Positions 1-5,538 of a stretch of DNA of 5,588 nt are shown here, one piece after another. Positions within the stretch are counted from its first letter, which is position 1. The number at the start of each line of letters is the position of its first letter. The stretch comes from Modestobacter sp. Its GTDB lineage: Bacteria; Actinomycetota; Actinomycetes; Mycobacteriales; Geodermatophilaceae. The position numbers and the translations under genes are program-made. Location: contig JAOPUQ010000413.1 of assembly GCA_025963425.1 (NCBI GenBank), positions 1 to 5,588 of the forward strand, read 5' to 3'. The notes beneath the pieces were generated by a model. That model saw only the letters and a program-made list of their open reading frames with translations, had not been told where the DNA came from and did no database searches.

Positions 1-377
1 GCGGCGTCCGCGTCGTTGCCCACCCACAGCGGGCGCTCCAGCCGGCCGCCGAGCTCCTTGCGCAGCGCCTGGTTGCGACAGGCCAGGTGCGGGCTGAACA
101 GCACCGTGTCCCCGGTGCGGTCGAACCAGCCGGCGGCCCCGACGCCCACGCCGACCAGCGGGCTGCCGTGCCGCTCGGCGAGCTCGTCGACGACCGCGGC
201 GATGGCGTCCTCTGTCGCCTCGACCGAGCGCCCCGGGGTGGCCCGGCGGGCGGTGCCCAGGATCGTGCCGTCGGGGGCGACGACGCCACCGGCGACCTTG
301 GTGCCGCCGATGTCGATGCCCAGCGCAGGCAGGTCACTGGCGCCGGCGTCCTTGACGGGCGCGTCCTCGTACCGCAT
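1..377 (-). CDS. glk: ROK-family glucokinase, N-terminal part (runs off the left edge)
   Basis: Predicted ATP-dependent glucokinase that phosphorylates glucose to glucose-6-phosphate in the cytoplasm. Only the first 125 residues are present. The phosphate-binding motif GIDIGGTK is at residues 20-27, a GVGVGAAGW strand-turn typical of ROK kinases at 76-84, and NDADA at 121-125, where D122 sits at the position of the catalytic Asp in ROK sugar kinases. The GIDIGGTKVAGG form fits ATP glucokinases better than polyphosphate glucokinases. The ROK zinc-binding CxCGxxGC motif would lie in the missing part. I chose the ATG at 377-375: it overlaps the TGA of the preceding gene by one base and has GAGG 7 nt upstream. 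An in-frame GTG at 380-378 would place GAGG only 4 nt away. It is the last visible gene of the minus-strand operon. Another ROK sugar kinase or a ROK regulator is possible, but there is no N-terminal DNA-binding domain. Confidence 0.88.
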   Translation of the reverse strand, partial: MRYEDAPVKDAGASDLPALGIDIGGTKVAGGVVAPDGTILGTARRATPGRSVEATEDAIAAVVDELAERHGSPLVGVGVGAAGWFDRTGDTVLFSPHLACRNQALRKELGGRLERPLWVGNDADA

Positions 378-760
378 CACGCGACCTCGATCCGCTGGAC
401 GGACGCCGGGGCAGGCTCGGGGTCGTCCTCGGCGGGCGCCTCGGCAGGTCCTGGATCGGCCGGTGCCGGGTCGGCAGGTCCCGCGTCGGCCGGTGCCGCT
501 GCCGCGGCGCGGATGACCGTGGCCGCGGTGCCGAGCAGGTCGGCCAGCCCCTCGAGCAGGTCGGGACGCCGACCGCGCAGCGCGGCCAGGCCGATGCACA
601 GCGGGCACGAGCGGCACTCGGCCGCGTGCCCGGCGTCGTCCCCGGGCACGGAGCCGGCCGGCTGGTCGGCGCGGCCCATCCCGGCCAGCGCGTCGGCCAG
701 GCCGGAGCCGGCGAGGAAGCGTCGGGCCTGGTCGACCCAGTCGGGCGCGGGGCTGGTCAT
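377..760 (-). CDS. Small His/Cys-cluster protein with Ala/Pro/acidic tail (Rv2183c-position), function unknown
   Basis: A 127-residue protein of unknown function. Residues 1-30 (MTSPAPDWVDQARRFLAGSG...) look like an amphipathic helix. Residues 45-55 (HAAECRSCPLC) form an H-x3-C-x2-C-x2-C cluster that could bind zinc or an Fe-S cluster. Residues 56-88 form a Leu/Ala-rich helical stretch containing RRPDLLEGLADLL. Residues 89-119 are a low-complexity Ala/Pro/Asp/Glu tail, probably disordered, containing a 10-residue tandem repeat. No signal peptide or membrane segment is visible. The ATG at 760 overlaps the stop of the ArsA-like gene as ATGA and has GAGGAG (769-774) 8 nt upstream; the stop overlaps the glucokinase ATG by one base. 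Reality is well supported by both overlaps, the Shine-Dalgarno site and the Cys cluster. The position matches M. tuberculosis Rv2183c next to Rv2184c (from memory). A partner or regulator of the ArsA-like protein is an inference only. Confidence 0.85.
   Translation of the reverse strand: MTSPAPDWVDQARRFLAGSGLADALAGMGRADQPAGSVPGDDAGHAAECRSCPLCIGLAALRGRRPDLLEGLADLLGTAATVIRAAAAAPADAGPADPAPADPGPAEAPAEDDPEPAPASVQRIEVA
385..388 (-). promoter_or_regulatory. Ribosome binding site of the glucokinase gene
   Basis: GAGG on the minus strand, inside the 3' end of the preceding gene, 7 nt before the ATG at 377. The spacing decides between the ATG at 377 and the adjacent GTG at 380 in favour of the ATG. 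Confidence 0.55.
441..500 (-). repeat. Two-copy 30-bp tandem repeat inside the small Cys-cluster gene
   Basis: Copies 441-470 and 471-500 agree at 25 of 30 positions by direct comparison, and the unit is a multiple of three. It encodes residues 89-98 (APADAGPADP) and 99-108 (APADPGPAEA) of the small protein. Both copies share the codon pair GGA-CCT, which is uncommon in this GC-rich context, so a recent in-frame duplication is more likely than chance composition. Confidence 0.75.
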
Positions 761-1914
761 GAGCGGCTCTCCTCAGCCTCGAGCAACCCGGTCGGCCACT
801 GCGCCGGGTCGGGGGTGAACCGCACCTCCAGGGCGGCCTCGGCCGTGCGGGGAGCGGTGAGCGTCCCGCCGGAGACGGTGCAGCGGCGCAGCAGCGGGTC
901 CAGCGGCACCGACCGGCGCTGCCCCTCCGCGGTGACCACCAGGTCGTCGGCCCAGCGGGTCAGCTCGACCGCGCCCCGCCGGGCGAAGGGCAGGGGCACC
1001 GCGAGCAGCCACCCACCGCCGTCCCGCCGCGGTGCCGGCACCGGGACCGGCGCGCGGTCGGTCCGGGGGACGGCGGCGTCGAGAGCCTGCAGCGCCGGGA
1101 GGTCGGCCGGCGGGACCGCGGCCTCGGCCACCTCGCGCAACGGGCCGAGAGCATCCCCGGCCAGCGCGGACAGCTCGTCGAGCGCAGCCTGCTGCACCCG
1201 CGCCCGCTGGGCCGCCCACTCCCCCGGCATGGCCGGCAGCACCCGGTCCACGGTCACCGACGCGACCTGCTGTCCCAGCACGGCCAGCGCGGTGGCGGTG
1301 GTGCGCAGCTCGTCGGCGGCCGCGGGCTCGGGGCGCAGCACCAGGTGGACGGCGGTGCGCGCGGGGTCCGCCAGCGGCACGTGCCCGATCAGCTCCTCCA
1401 GCGCCGCGACCCCACCCAGCAGGGCGGCCGCACCACCGGGCCGGCCCGGGACGACGGCCGAACGCAGGGTCGCCAGCACCCGCAGCCGGGGTGGGGCCGC
1501 CTGGGCCAGCCACCAGTGCAGGGCACCGGGCACGGCGACCAGGGCCAGCGCGGTGGCCGAGGGGCCGGCGTCCAGGACCACGACGTCGGTCCGGCCGGAC
1601 GCGGCGTGGCCGGCCAGCGCGGCCAGCACCGCGAACTCCGACGCGGCGGGCACCGGGACCACCGAGCTGGCCGGCGGGACCCCGAACGGAAGGGCGGCGG
1701 ACAGCTCGTCGACGTGCCGGGCCCACAGCTGCTCGAGGGCCGGCAGCGGGGTGACGTGGTCGACCTCGACCGCCCGGTCCAGGCCGGCGACCGGCGTGGG
1801 CCGGGTTGTCAGCAGCACGCAGCGCGACCCGGCGGCGGCCAGCCGCACCGCGGTGGCGGCGGCCACGGTGGAGGTGCCGGCGCCCCCGGGCCCGGTGACG
1901 AGGAGGATCTGCAC
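757..1914 (-). CDS. ArsA-like ATPase-fold protein with C-terminal HSP20-like domain and degenerate P-loop (Rv2184c-like)
   Basis: A 385-residue single-domain member of the ArsA/GET3-related SIMIBI NTPase group. The N-terminal strand and P-loop (LLVTGPGGAGTST, 4-16) have the deviant Walker A layout, but the two lysines of GKGGVGKT are replaced by P9 and T14. The Walker B/switch region is VVVLDAGPSATAL (111-123), where ArsA proteins have DTAPTGHT. Residues about 301-368 (GWLLAVPLPFARRG..., then DDLVVTAEGQRRSVPLD and LEVRFTP) look like the beta-rich ArsA_HSP20 domain found at the C terminus of many actinobacterial and cyanobacterial ArsA homologues. No membrane segment is seen, so it is probably cytoplasmic. 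The GTG start at 1914 lies 3 nt after the SRPBCC stop and has GAGG 8 nt upstream; the end overlaps the next gene by 4 nt. Arsenite efflux is unlikely: there is no arsB or arsR nearby, and it is half the length of two-domain ArsA. The true role is unknown. Confidence 0.88.
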   Translation of the reverse strand: MQILLVTGPGGAGTSTVAAATAVRLAAAGSRCVLLTTRPTPVAGLDRAVEVDHVTPLPALEQLWARHVDELSAALPFGVPPASSVVPVPAASEFAVLAALAGHAASGRTDVVVLDAGPSATALALVAVPGALHWWLAQAAPPRLRVLATLRSAVVPGRPGGAAALLGGVAALEELIGHVPLADPARTAVHLVLRPEPAAADELRTTATALAVLGQQVASVTVDRVLPAMPGEWAAQRARVQQAALDELSALAGDALGPLREVAEAAVPPADLPALQALDAAVPRTDRAPVPVPAPRRDGGGWLLAVPLPFARRGAVELTRWADDLVVTAEGQRRSVPLDPLLRRCTVSGGTLTAPRTAEAALEVRFTPDPAQWPTGLLEAEESRS

Positions 1915-1917
1915 GGA

Positions 1918-2349
1918 TCAGCCCTCGACGCGCTTCTTGAGCTCCTTGAGCGCGGTGTCGAGGATGACCTTCTCCGCCTTGCGCTTGATCAGGCCGAGCA
2001 TGGGGATGGCCAGGTCGATGGTGATCGAGTAGGTGACCTCGGTGGCGCCACCGGTGTCGCGCAGCGTGTAGGAGCCGTCCTGCCGCTTCTGCATCTGCCC
2101 CTGCACGAGGGTCCAGCTGACCCGTGAGTCGCCGTCCCAGGTGTAGTCCAGGACGTAGTCGTCCTTCACCGCGCTCTGCTCGATGACGAAGTGGACGCGT
2201 CGCGCCCGGCCGTCGGGTGCGCTCTCGACCACCTCGACGGTCCTCGCCGCGGCCACCCACTGCGGATAGCTGGGGAAGTCGGCGATCACCGCCATGACGT
2301 CGGCCGCAGGGGCGTCGATGACGATCGACTGGGTGGACTGGTCGGCCAT
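1918..2349 (-). CDS. SRPBCC (polyketide cyclase/START-like) family protein, TB16.3 (Rv2185c) homologue
   Basis: A 143-residue SRPBCC-fold protein expected to hold a hydrophobic ligand in a helix-grip cavity; no catalytic activity is known. Start MADQSTQSIVIDAP, then VMAVIADFPSYPQWV (18-32) is the characteristic first strand and helix of the family. Beta strands follow (49-58, 64-72, 76-83, 93-98, 102-113). The long C-terminal helix (117-143) ends in Lys/Arg-rich LKELKKRVEG. From memory, M. tuberculosis TB16.3 has nearly the same length and shares the MAD..TQ start, YPQW, SWTL, TEVTY, DLA.PM, KRKAE and the LKKRVEG end, so orthology is likely. The reading frame stays open upstream to 2655, but that would run into the divergent fadD15 gene and the conserved N terminus begins at 2349. 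No Shine-Dalgarno precedes this ATG. It is the first gene of the minus-strand operon and ends 3 nt before the ArsA-like gene. Confidence 0.92.
   Translation of the reverse strand: MADQSTQSIVIDAPAADVMAVIADFPSYPQWVAAARTVEVVESAPDGRARRVHFVIEQSAVKDDYVLDYTWDGDSRVSWTLVQGQMQKRQDGSYTLRDTGGATEVTYSITIDLAIPMLGLIKRKAEKVILDTALKELKKRVEG
1923..1926 (-). promoter_or_regulatory. Ribosome binding site supporting the GTG start of the ArsA-like gene
   Basis: GAGG within the last codons of the SRPBCC gene (minus strand), 8 nt before the GTG at 1914. Together with the immediate P-loop strand after the start, it supports GTG rather than a later start. Confidence 0.55.
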
Positions 2350-2356
2350 GCGGCGC

Positions 2357-2362
2357 AGGGTA
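2357..2362 (-). promoter_or_regulatory. Candidate -10 element for a leaderless operon transcript
   Basis: TACCCT on the minus strand fits the actinobacterial TAnnnT pattern and is separated from the ATG at 2349 by 7 nt, so transcription would start at or next to the start codon. The absence of any Shine-Dalgarno in the 20 nt upstream agrees with leaderless translation. I see no clear -35 hexamer. This would drive the SRPBCC / ArsA-like / Cys-cluster / glucokinase operon. Confidence 0.5.
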
Positions 2363-2404
2363 GTCGGTCGGTGCCGGGCCCCCGGCCTGCTCGGGGACCG
2401 GTTG

Positions 2405-2416
2405 CCCCGGCCGGGG
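2405..2416. other. 12-bp perfect palindrome in the divergent intergenic region
   Basis: CCCCGGCCGGGG reads the same on both strands and lies 56 nt upstream of the SRPBCC start codon, between the two divergent candidate promoters. A shorter palindrome, GTCCGGAC, lies at 2442-2449. Either could be an operator, but in such GC-rich DNA perfect G/C palindromes also arise by chance. The rest of 2350-2568 shows no gene. Confidence 0.25.
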
Positions 2417-2493
2417 GACGCCGCGGGCCCGCCGGGGAACGGTCCGGACACCGCCCCGGGGCGTTCGGCCACTGCCCGGTAGGACCGCCGGAC

Positions 2494-2499
2494 TAGATT
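2494..2499 (+). promoter_or_regulatory. Candidate -10 element of fadD15
   Basis: TAGATT is the only AT-richer hexamer in the region upstream of fadD15 and fits the actinobacterial TAnnnT pattern. The -35 position (about 17 nt upstream, 2471-2476, ACTGCC) is not a recognisable consensus. A start near 2505 would give a 5' leader of about 60-65 nt. Confidence 0.45.
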
Positions 2500-2503
2500 G
2501 CGG

Positions 2504-2542
2504 GGACCCCCAGCCCGGGGGCCGGAGGGCGACGGCGCCTCC
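2504..2542 (+). other. Two possible short hairpins in the fadD15 leader
   Basis: CCCCC (2507-2511) can pair with GGGGG (2517-2521) around a 5-nt loop, and GGAGG (2524-2528) with CCTCC (2538-2542). Both lie between the candidate -10 and the ribosome binding site. They could affect leader stability or sequester nothing at all; the second is close to but does not overlap the ribosome binding site at 2557-2562. Chance pairing is a serious alternative at this GC content. Confidence 0.2.
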
Positions 2543-2556
2543 CGCCGGGCGGGACA

Positions 2557-2562
2557 GAGAGG
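2557..2562 (+). promoter_or_regulatory. Ribosome binding site deciding the GTG start of fadD15
   Basis: GAGAGG followed by 6 nt before the GTG at 2569. It supports this GTG over the next in-frame ATG (2629), which would remove the conserved MRE.SVP N terminus. Confidence 0.65.
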
Positions 2563-2568
2563 ACCGGC

Positions 2569-4362
2569 GTGCGCGAGCTCAGCGTTCCCCCCACCGCCAC
2601 CGTGGGGGCCGACGAGGCCCTGACGGACATGGTCGCCGTCAACGCGGCGGAACACCCCGCCGACGTCGGGCTACGCATCCAGCGCAACGGCCGCTGGGAG
2701 GACGTCACCTACGCGGAGTTCGCCGCCCAGGTGGCCGCGGTCGCCAAGGGACTGGTCGCCGGCGGCGTCCAGGCCGGCGACCGGGTGGGCCTGCTGGCCA
2801 AGACGCGGTACGAGTGGACGGTCCTGGACTACGCGATCTGGACCGCCGGCGCGGTCGTCGTCCCGGTGTACGAGACCTCCAGCGCCGACCAGATCTCCTG
2901 GATCCTCGCCGACTCCGGCGCCCGGGCCATCGTCGTGGAGACCGCTGAGCACGCCGCGTCGGTGGAGTCGGTGCGCGCCGAGGCACCCGAGCTCGGCCCG
3001 GTGTGGGTGATCGACGACGGCGCGCTGGAGACCCTCACCGCCGCCGGCGCCGACGTCCCGGACAGCGAGCTGGCCGCCCGCCGCGCCACCCTGACCGCCG
3101 ACAGCCTGGCTACGCTGATCTACACCAGCGGCACCACCGGCCGGCCCAAGGGCTGCGAGCTGACGCACGCCAACTTCCTGTTCGAGATCCGCAACGGGAT
3201 GAGCCTGCTGGGCAACTACCTGGACGAGCAGGGCTCCCTGCTGCTGTTCATCCCGCTGGCCCATGTGCTGGCCCGCGTGCTGCAGGTGGGCGCGATCAAC
3301 ACGCGCACCGTCATCGGGCACACCCCCGACGTGAAGGACCTGGTCGGCGACCTGGGCCGGTTCCAGCCGACCTTCGTGCTGGCCGTCCCCCGGGTGTTCG
3401 AGAAGGTCTACAACACCGCCAAGGCCACCGCCGACCAGGGCGGCAAGGGCAAGATCTTCGACAAGGCCGCCCAGGTGGCCGTCGACTGGTCCCGCGCCCA
3501 GGACACCGGTGGTCCCGGGCTGGCGCTCAAGGCCCAGCACGCGCTGTTCGACAAGCTGGTCTACGGCAAGCTGCGGGCCGCCCTCGGCGGGCGCTGCGCC
3601 GCGGCGATCTCCGGCGGGGCTCCGCTGGGCGAGCGGCTGGGCCACTTCTTCCGCGGCATGGGGGTCACCGTCTTCGAGGGCTACGGGCTCACCGAGACCA
3701 CGGCGGCCGCCGCGGTCAACCACGACGCCGCGCTCCGCATCGGCACCGTCGGCCGCCCGCTGCCCGGCGTGGACGCCGCCATCGCCGACGACGGCGAGGT
3801 GCTGCTGCGCGGCGGGATCGTGATGCGCGGCTACTGGAAGAACGAGCAGGCCACCCGCGAGGCGATCGACGAGCACGGCTGGTTCCACACCGGCGACCTC
3901 GGCGAGCTCGACACCCAGGGCTTCCTGAAGATCACCGGCCGCAAGAAGGAGATCCTGGTGACCGCCGGGGGCAAGAACGTCGCCCCCGCCGTGCTGGAGG
4001 ACCGGCTGCGGGCACACAAGCTGGTCAGCCAGTGCATCGTCGTGGGTGACCAGCGCCCGTTCATCGCCGCACTGATCACGCTGGACGAGGAGGCGCTGCC
4101 GGCCTGGCTCAAGGGCACGGGCAAGGACGCATCGCTCACGTCCGAGCAGCTGCGGGAGGACCCCGACGTGCTCGCCGAGCTCGAGGCCGCGGTGGCCGAC
4201 GCGAACAAGGCCGTCTCGCACGCGGAGGCGATCAAGAAGTTCCGGGTGCTGGCCGCCGACTTCACCGAGGAGAACGGCACCCTCACCCCGAGCCTGAAGC
4301 TCAAGCGGGCCGTGGTGATGAAGGAGTTCGGCGACGAGGTCGAGGCGCTCTACGCGCGCTGA
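2569..4362 (+). CDS. fadD15: Long-chain fatty-acid-CoA ligase, FadD15-type
   Basis: A complete 597-residue AMP-forming acyl-CoA synthetase (ANL superfamily): fatty acid + ATP + CoA give acyl-CoA + AMP + PPi, probably at the inner face of the membrane. Motifs in order: the A3 phosphate loop TSGTTGRPKG (186-195), PLAHVLAR (229-236), VPRVFEKVYN (273-282) of the long-chain subgroup, SGGAPLG (348-354), A5 GYGLTET (371-377), A7 WFHTGDLG (438-445), hinge TGRKKEI (456-462), GGKNVAP (467-473) and the C-terminal LTPSLKLKR (572-580), in which K577 is the expected adenylation lysine. All key residues look intact and the length matches M. tuberculosis FadD15 (about 600 residues, from memory), with the same MRE.SVP start. 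It is transcribed divergently from the SRPBCC operon and converges on pimB. The acyl chain preference cannot be read from the sequence. Confidence 0.95.
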   Translation: MRELSVPPTATVGADEALTDMVAVNAAEHPADVGLRIQRNGRWEDVTYAEFAAQVAAVAKGLVAGGVQAGDRVGLLAKTRYEWTVLDYAIWTAGAVVVPVYETSSADQISWILADSGARAIVVETAEHAASVESVRAEAPELGPVWVIDDGALETLTAAGADVPDSELAARRATLTADSLATLIYTSGTTGRPKGCELTHANFLFEIRNGMSLLGNYLDEQGSLLLFIPLAHVLARVLQVGAINTRTVIGHTPDVKDLVGDLGRFQPTFVLAVPRVFEKVYNTAKATADQGGKGKIFDKAAQVAVDWSRAQDTGGPGLALKAQHALFDKLVYGKLRAALGGRCAAAISGGAPLGERLGHFFRGMGVTVFEGYGLTETTAAAAVNHDAALRIGTVGRPLPGVDAAIADDGEVLLRGGIVMRGYWKNEQATREAIDEHGWFHTGDLGELDTQGFLKITGRKKEILVTAGGKNVAPAVLEDRLRAHKLVSQCIVVGDQRPFIAALITLDEEALPAWLKGTGKDASLTSEQLREDPDVLAELEAAVADANKAVSHAEAIKKFRVLAADFTEENGTLTPSLKLKRAVVMKEFGDEVEALYAR

Positions 4363-4366
4363 GAAA

Positions 4367-4416
4367 GGACCCCTCCTGGCTTCCCCCGCAGGCTCGGGGA
4401 GGCCGAGGAGGGGGCC
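4367..4416. terminator. Bidirectional hairpin terminator between fadD15 and pimB
   Basis: An imperfect inverted repeat fills the convergent gap. The left arm 4367-4386 pairs with 4396-4416 to give about 19 base pairs (one wobble), with one A-G mismatch (4369/4414), one bulged G (4405) and a 9-nt loop (4387-4395). It begins 4 nt after the fadD15 stop and ends directly next to the pimB stop codon, so it could end transcription from both sides. On the plus strand there is no T-tract; on the minus strand only TTT follows. U-less hairpins of this kind are common downstream of actinobacterial genes. Confidence 0.75.
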
Positions 4417-5538
4417 TCAATGCTCGAGCACTGCGGCGAAGGTGGCGGCGATGGACGTCCAGGACCAGCGTTCCTCGACCCAGGCGCGCCCGGCCGCACC
4501 CATCGCCCGGGCCCGGTCCGGATCGTCGAGCAGCCCGACCAGCGCCGCGGCCACCGCGGCCGGTGACCGCGGGTCGACGACGTGCCCGGTCACGCCCTCC
4601 CGGACCGTCTCCGGCGCACCGCCGGAGGTCCCGGCCACCACCGGGAGACCGCAGGCGGCCGCCTCCAGATAGACCATGCCGAGGCCCTCGACGTCCAGGC
4701 CGTGCCGGCGGGTGCGGCAGGGCATCGCGAAGACGTACCCGGCGGCGTAGTGCTGGGGCAGGTCCACCGCCGCCACTCCCCCGGTCAGCACGACCGAGGC
4801 CCCCACGCCGCGGTCGGCGACGGCGCGGCGCAGCTGCTCCTCCAGCGGCCCGCCGCCGACCAGCAGCAGCCGGGCGTCGGGGTGCCGGGCCAGCACCTGG
4901 GGCCAGGCCTCGACCAGCACGTCCTGGCCCTTGCGGGGCACCAGCCGGGACACGCAGACCACCACCGGGGCCTCGCCGAGCCCGTACCGGGCCCGCACCG
5001 CTCTGCCGTCGACGTCCGGGGTGAAGGCGTCCACGTCCACCCCCGGGGACAGCTGCGCCAGGCGTGTGCGGCCGCCCAGCGCCGGCGCCAGCCGGTCGTG
5101 GGTGTACTCGCTGATGTAGGTCAGGACGTCGAGTCCCCCGGCGATCCGGCGCATCACCCCCCGGGCTCCCGGCAGCGCGACCCAGCCGGTCTCGTGCCCG
5201 TGGGTGGCCCCGATCAGCCGTTCCACCCCCGCGCGGCGGAGTGCGGGGCCCAGCAGCCCCAGCGGGGCCGCGGCGCCGAAGAACGCGGTGTCGCAGCCGT
5301 GCTCACGGGCCAGCCGGGCCGCCGTCCGGGCCGCGCCGGGCGTGGGCAGCAGCATCCCGGTCGGTGCCCGGACCACCTCGTAGGGCAGCCCGGCGTCGTG
5401 CTCGACCGACCCGGGGTGATCGGAGGCGAGGACGACCAGGGACTCCGGCGGCCGGGTGGCCAGCAGAGCCGCGACGAAGGTCTGGATGCCGCCCTGCCGC
5501 GGCGGGAAGTCGTTGGTGACGACCAGCGTCCGGTTCAT
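4417..5538 (-). CDS. pimB: GT4 GDP-mannose-dependent phosphatidylinositol-monomannoside alpha-(1-6)-mannosyltransferase
   Basis: A complete 373-residue GT-B retaining glycosyltransferase (family GT4), predicted to move mannose from GDP-mannose onto PIM1 at the cytoplasmic membrane face to make PIM2, the anchor of lipomannan and lipoarabinomannan. The N-terminal acceptor domain starts with TNDFPPRQGGIQTF (8-21), whose Gly-Gly loop contacts the donor phosphate, and holds THGHE (112-116). The donor domain has SRLVPRKGQD (197-206), with R198 and K203 in phosphate-binding positions, LLLVGGGP (224-231), PCRTRRHGLDVEGLG (273-287) and the EX7E pair E284/E292. PCRTR..GLDVEGLG is characteristic of PimB and its close relatives. 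No signal peptide or membrane helix is present, as expected for a peripheral enzyme. The ATG at 5538 overlaps the upstream gene's TGA by 4 nt; its Shine-Dalgarno is weak (AAGG, 10 nt away), so coupled re-initiation is likely. A different GT4 acceptor remains possible. Confidence 0.88.
   Translation of the reverse strand: MNRTLVVTNDFPPRQGGIQTFVAALLATRPPESLVVLASDHPGSVEHDAGLPYEVVRAPTGMLLPTPGAARTAARLAREHGCDTAFFGAAAPLGLLGPALRRAGVERLIGATHGHETGWVALPGARGVMRRIAGGLDVLTYISEYTHDRLAPALGGRTRLAQLSPGVDVDAFTPDVDGRAVRARYGLGEAPVVVCVSRLVPRKGQDVLVEAWPQVLARHPDARLLLVGGGPLEEQLRRAVADRGVGASVVLTGGVAAVDLPQHYAAGYVFAMPCRTRRHGLDVEGLGMVYLEAAACGLPVVAGTSGGAPETVREGVTGHVVDPRSPAAVAAALVGLLDDPDRARAMGAAGRAWVEERWSWTSIAATFAAVLEH

Noticed and set aside
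757..1914. Arsenic resistance pump ATPase (ArsA) as the function of the ArsA-like gene
   Set aside because: No arsenite permease, ArsR regulator or reductase nearby, one ATPase domain instead of two, and altered P-loop. The HSP20-like C terminus places it in a different subgroup.
626..2032. Long plus-strand open frame (468 codons) across the ArsA-like and SRPBCC genes
   Set aside because: Ser/Thr/Arg/Ala-rich translation without domains; it is antisense to genes with recognisable motifs. Long stop-free antisense frames are normal at this GC content.
773..2260. Minus-strand open frame (495 codons) in another frame of the operon
   Set aside because: Arg/Gly/Pro-rich out-of-frame translation of the ArsA-like and SRPBCC genes; no start context and no recognisable fold.
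2380..2460. G/C-rich runs as a small RNA, CRISPR or attachment site
   Set aside because: No regular repeat-spacer spacing, no tRNA-like fold and no integrase nearby; the runs fit base composition of the intergenic region.
2350..2655. Upstream extension of the SRPBCC reading frame by 102 codons
   Set aside because: It would overlap the start of the divergent fadD15 gene, its translation is low-complexity, and the family's N terminus begins at MADQSTQ (2349).
2671..4221. Minus-strand open frame (516 codons) opposite fadD15
   Set aside because: Low-complexity Gly/Asp/Val/His translation with no domain, lying fully antisense to an intact, motif-rich acyl-CoA synthetase.
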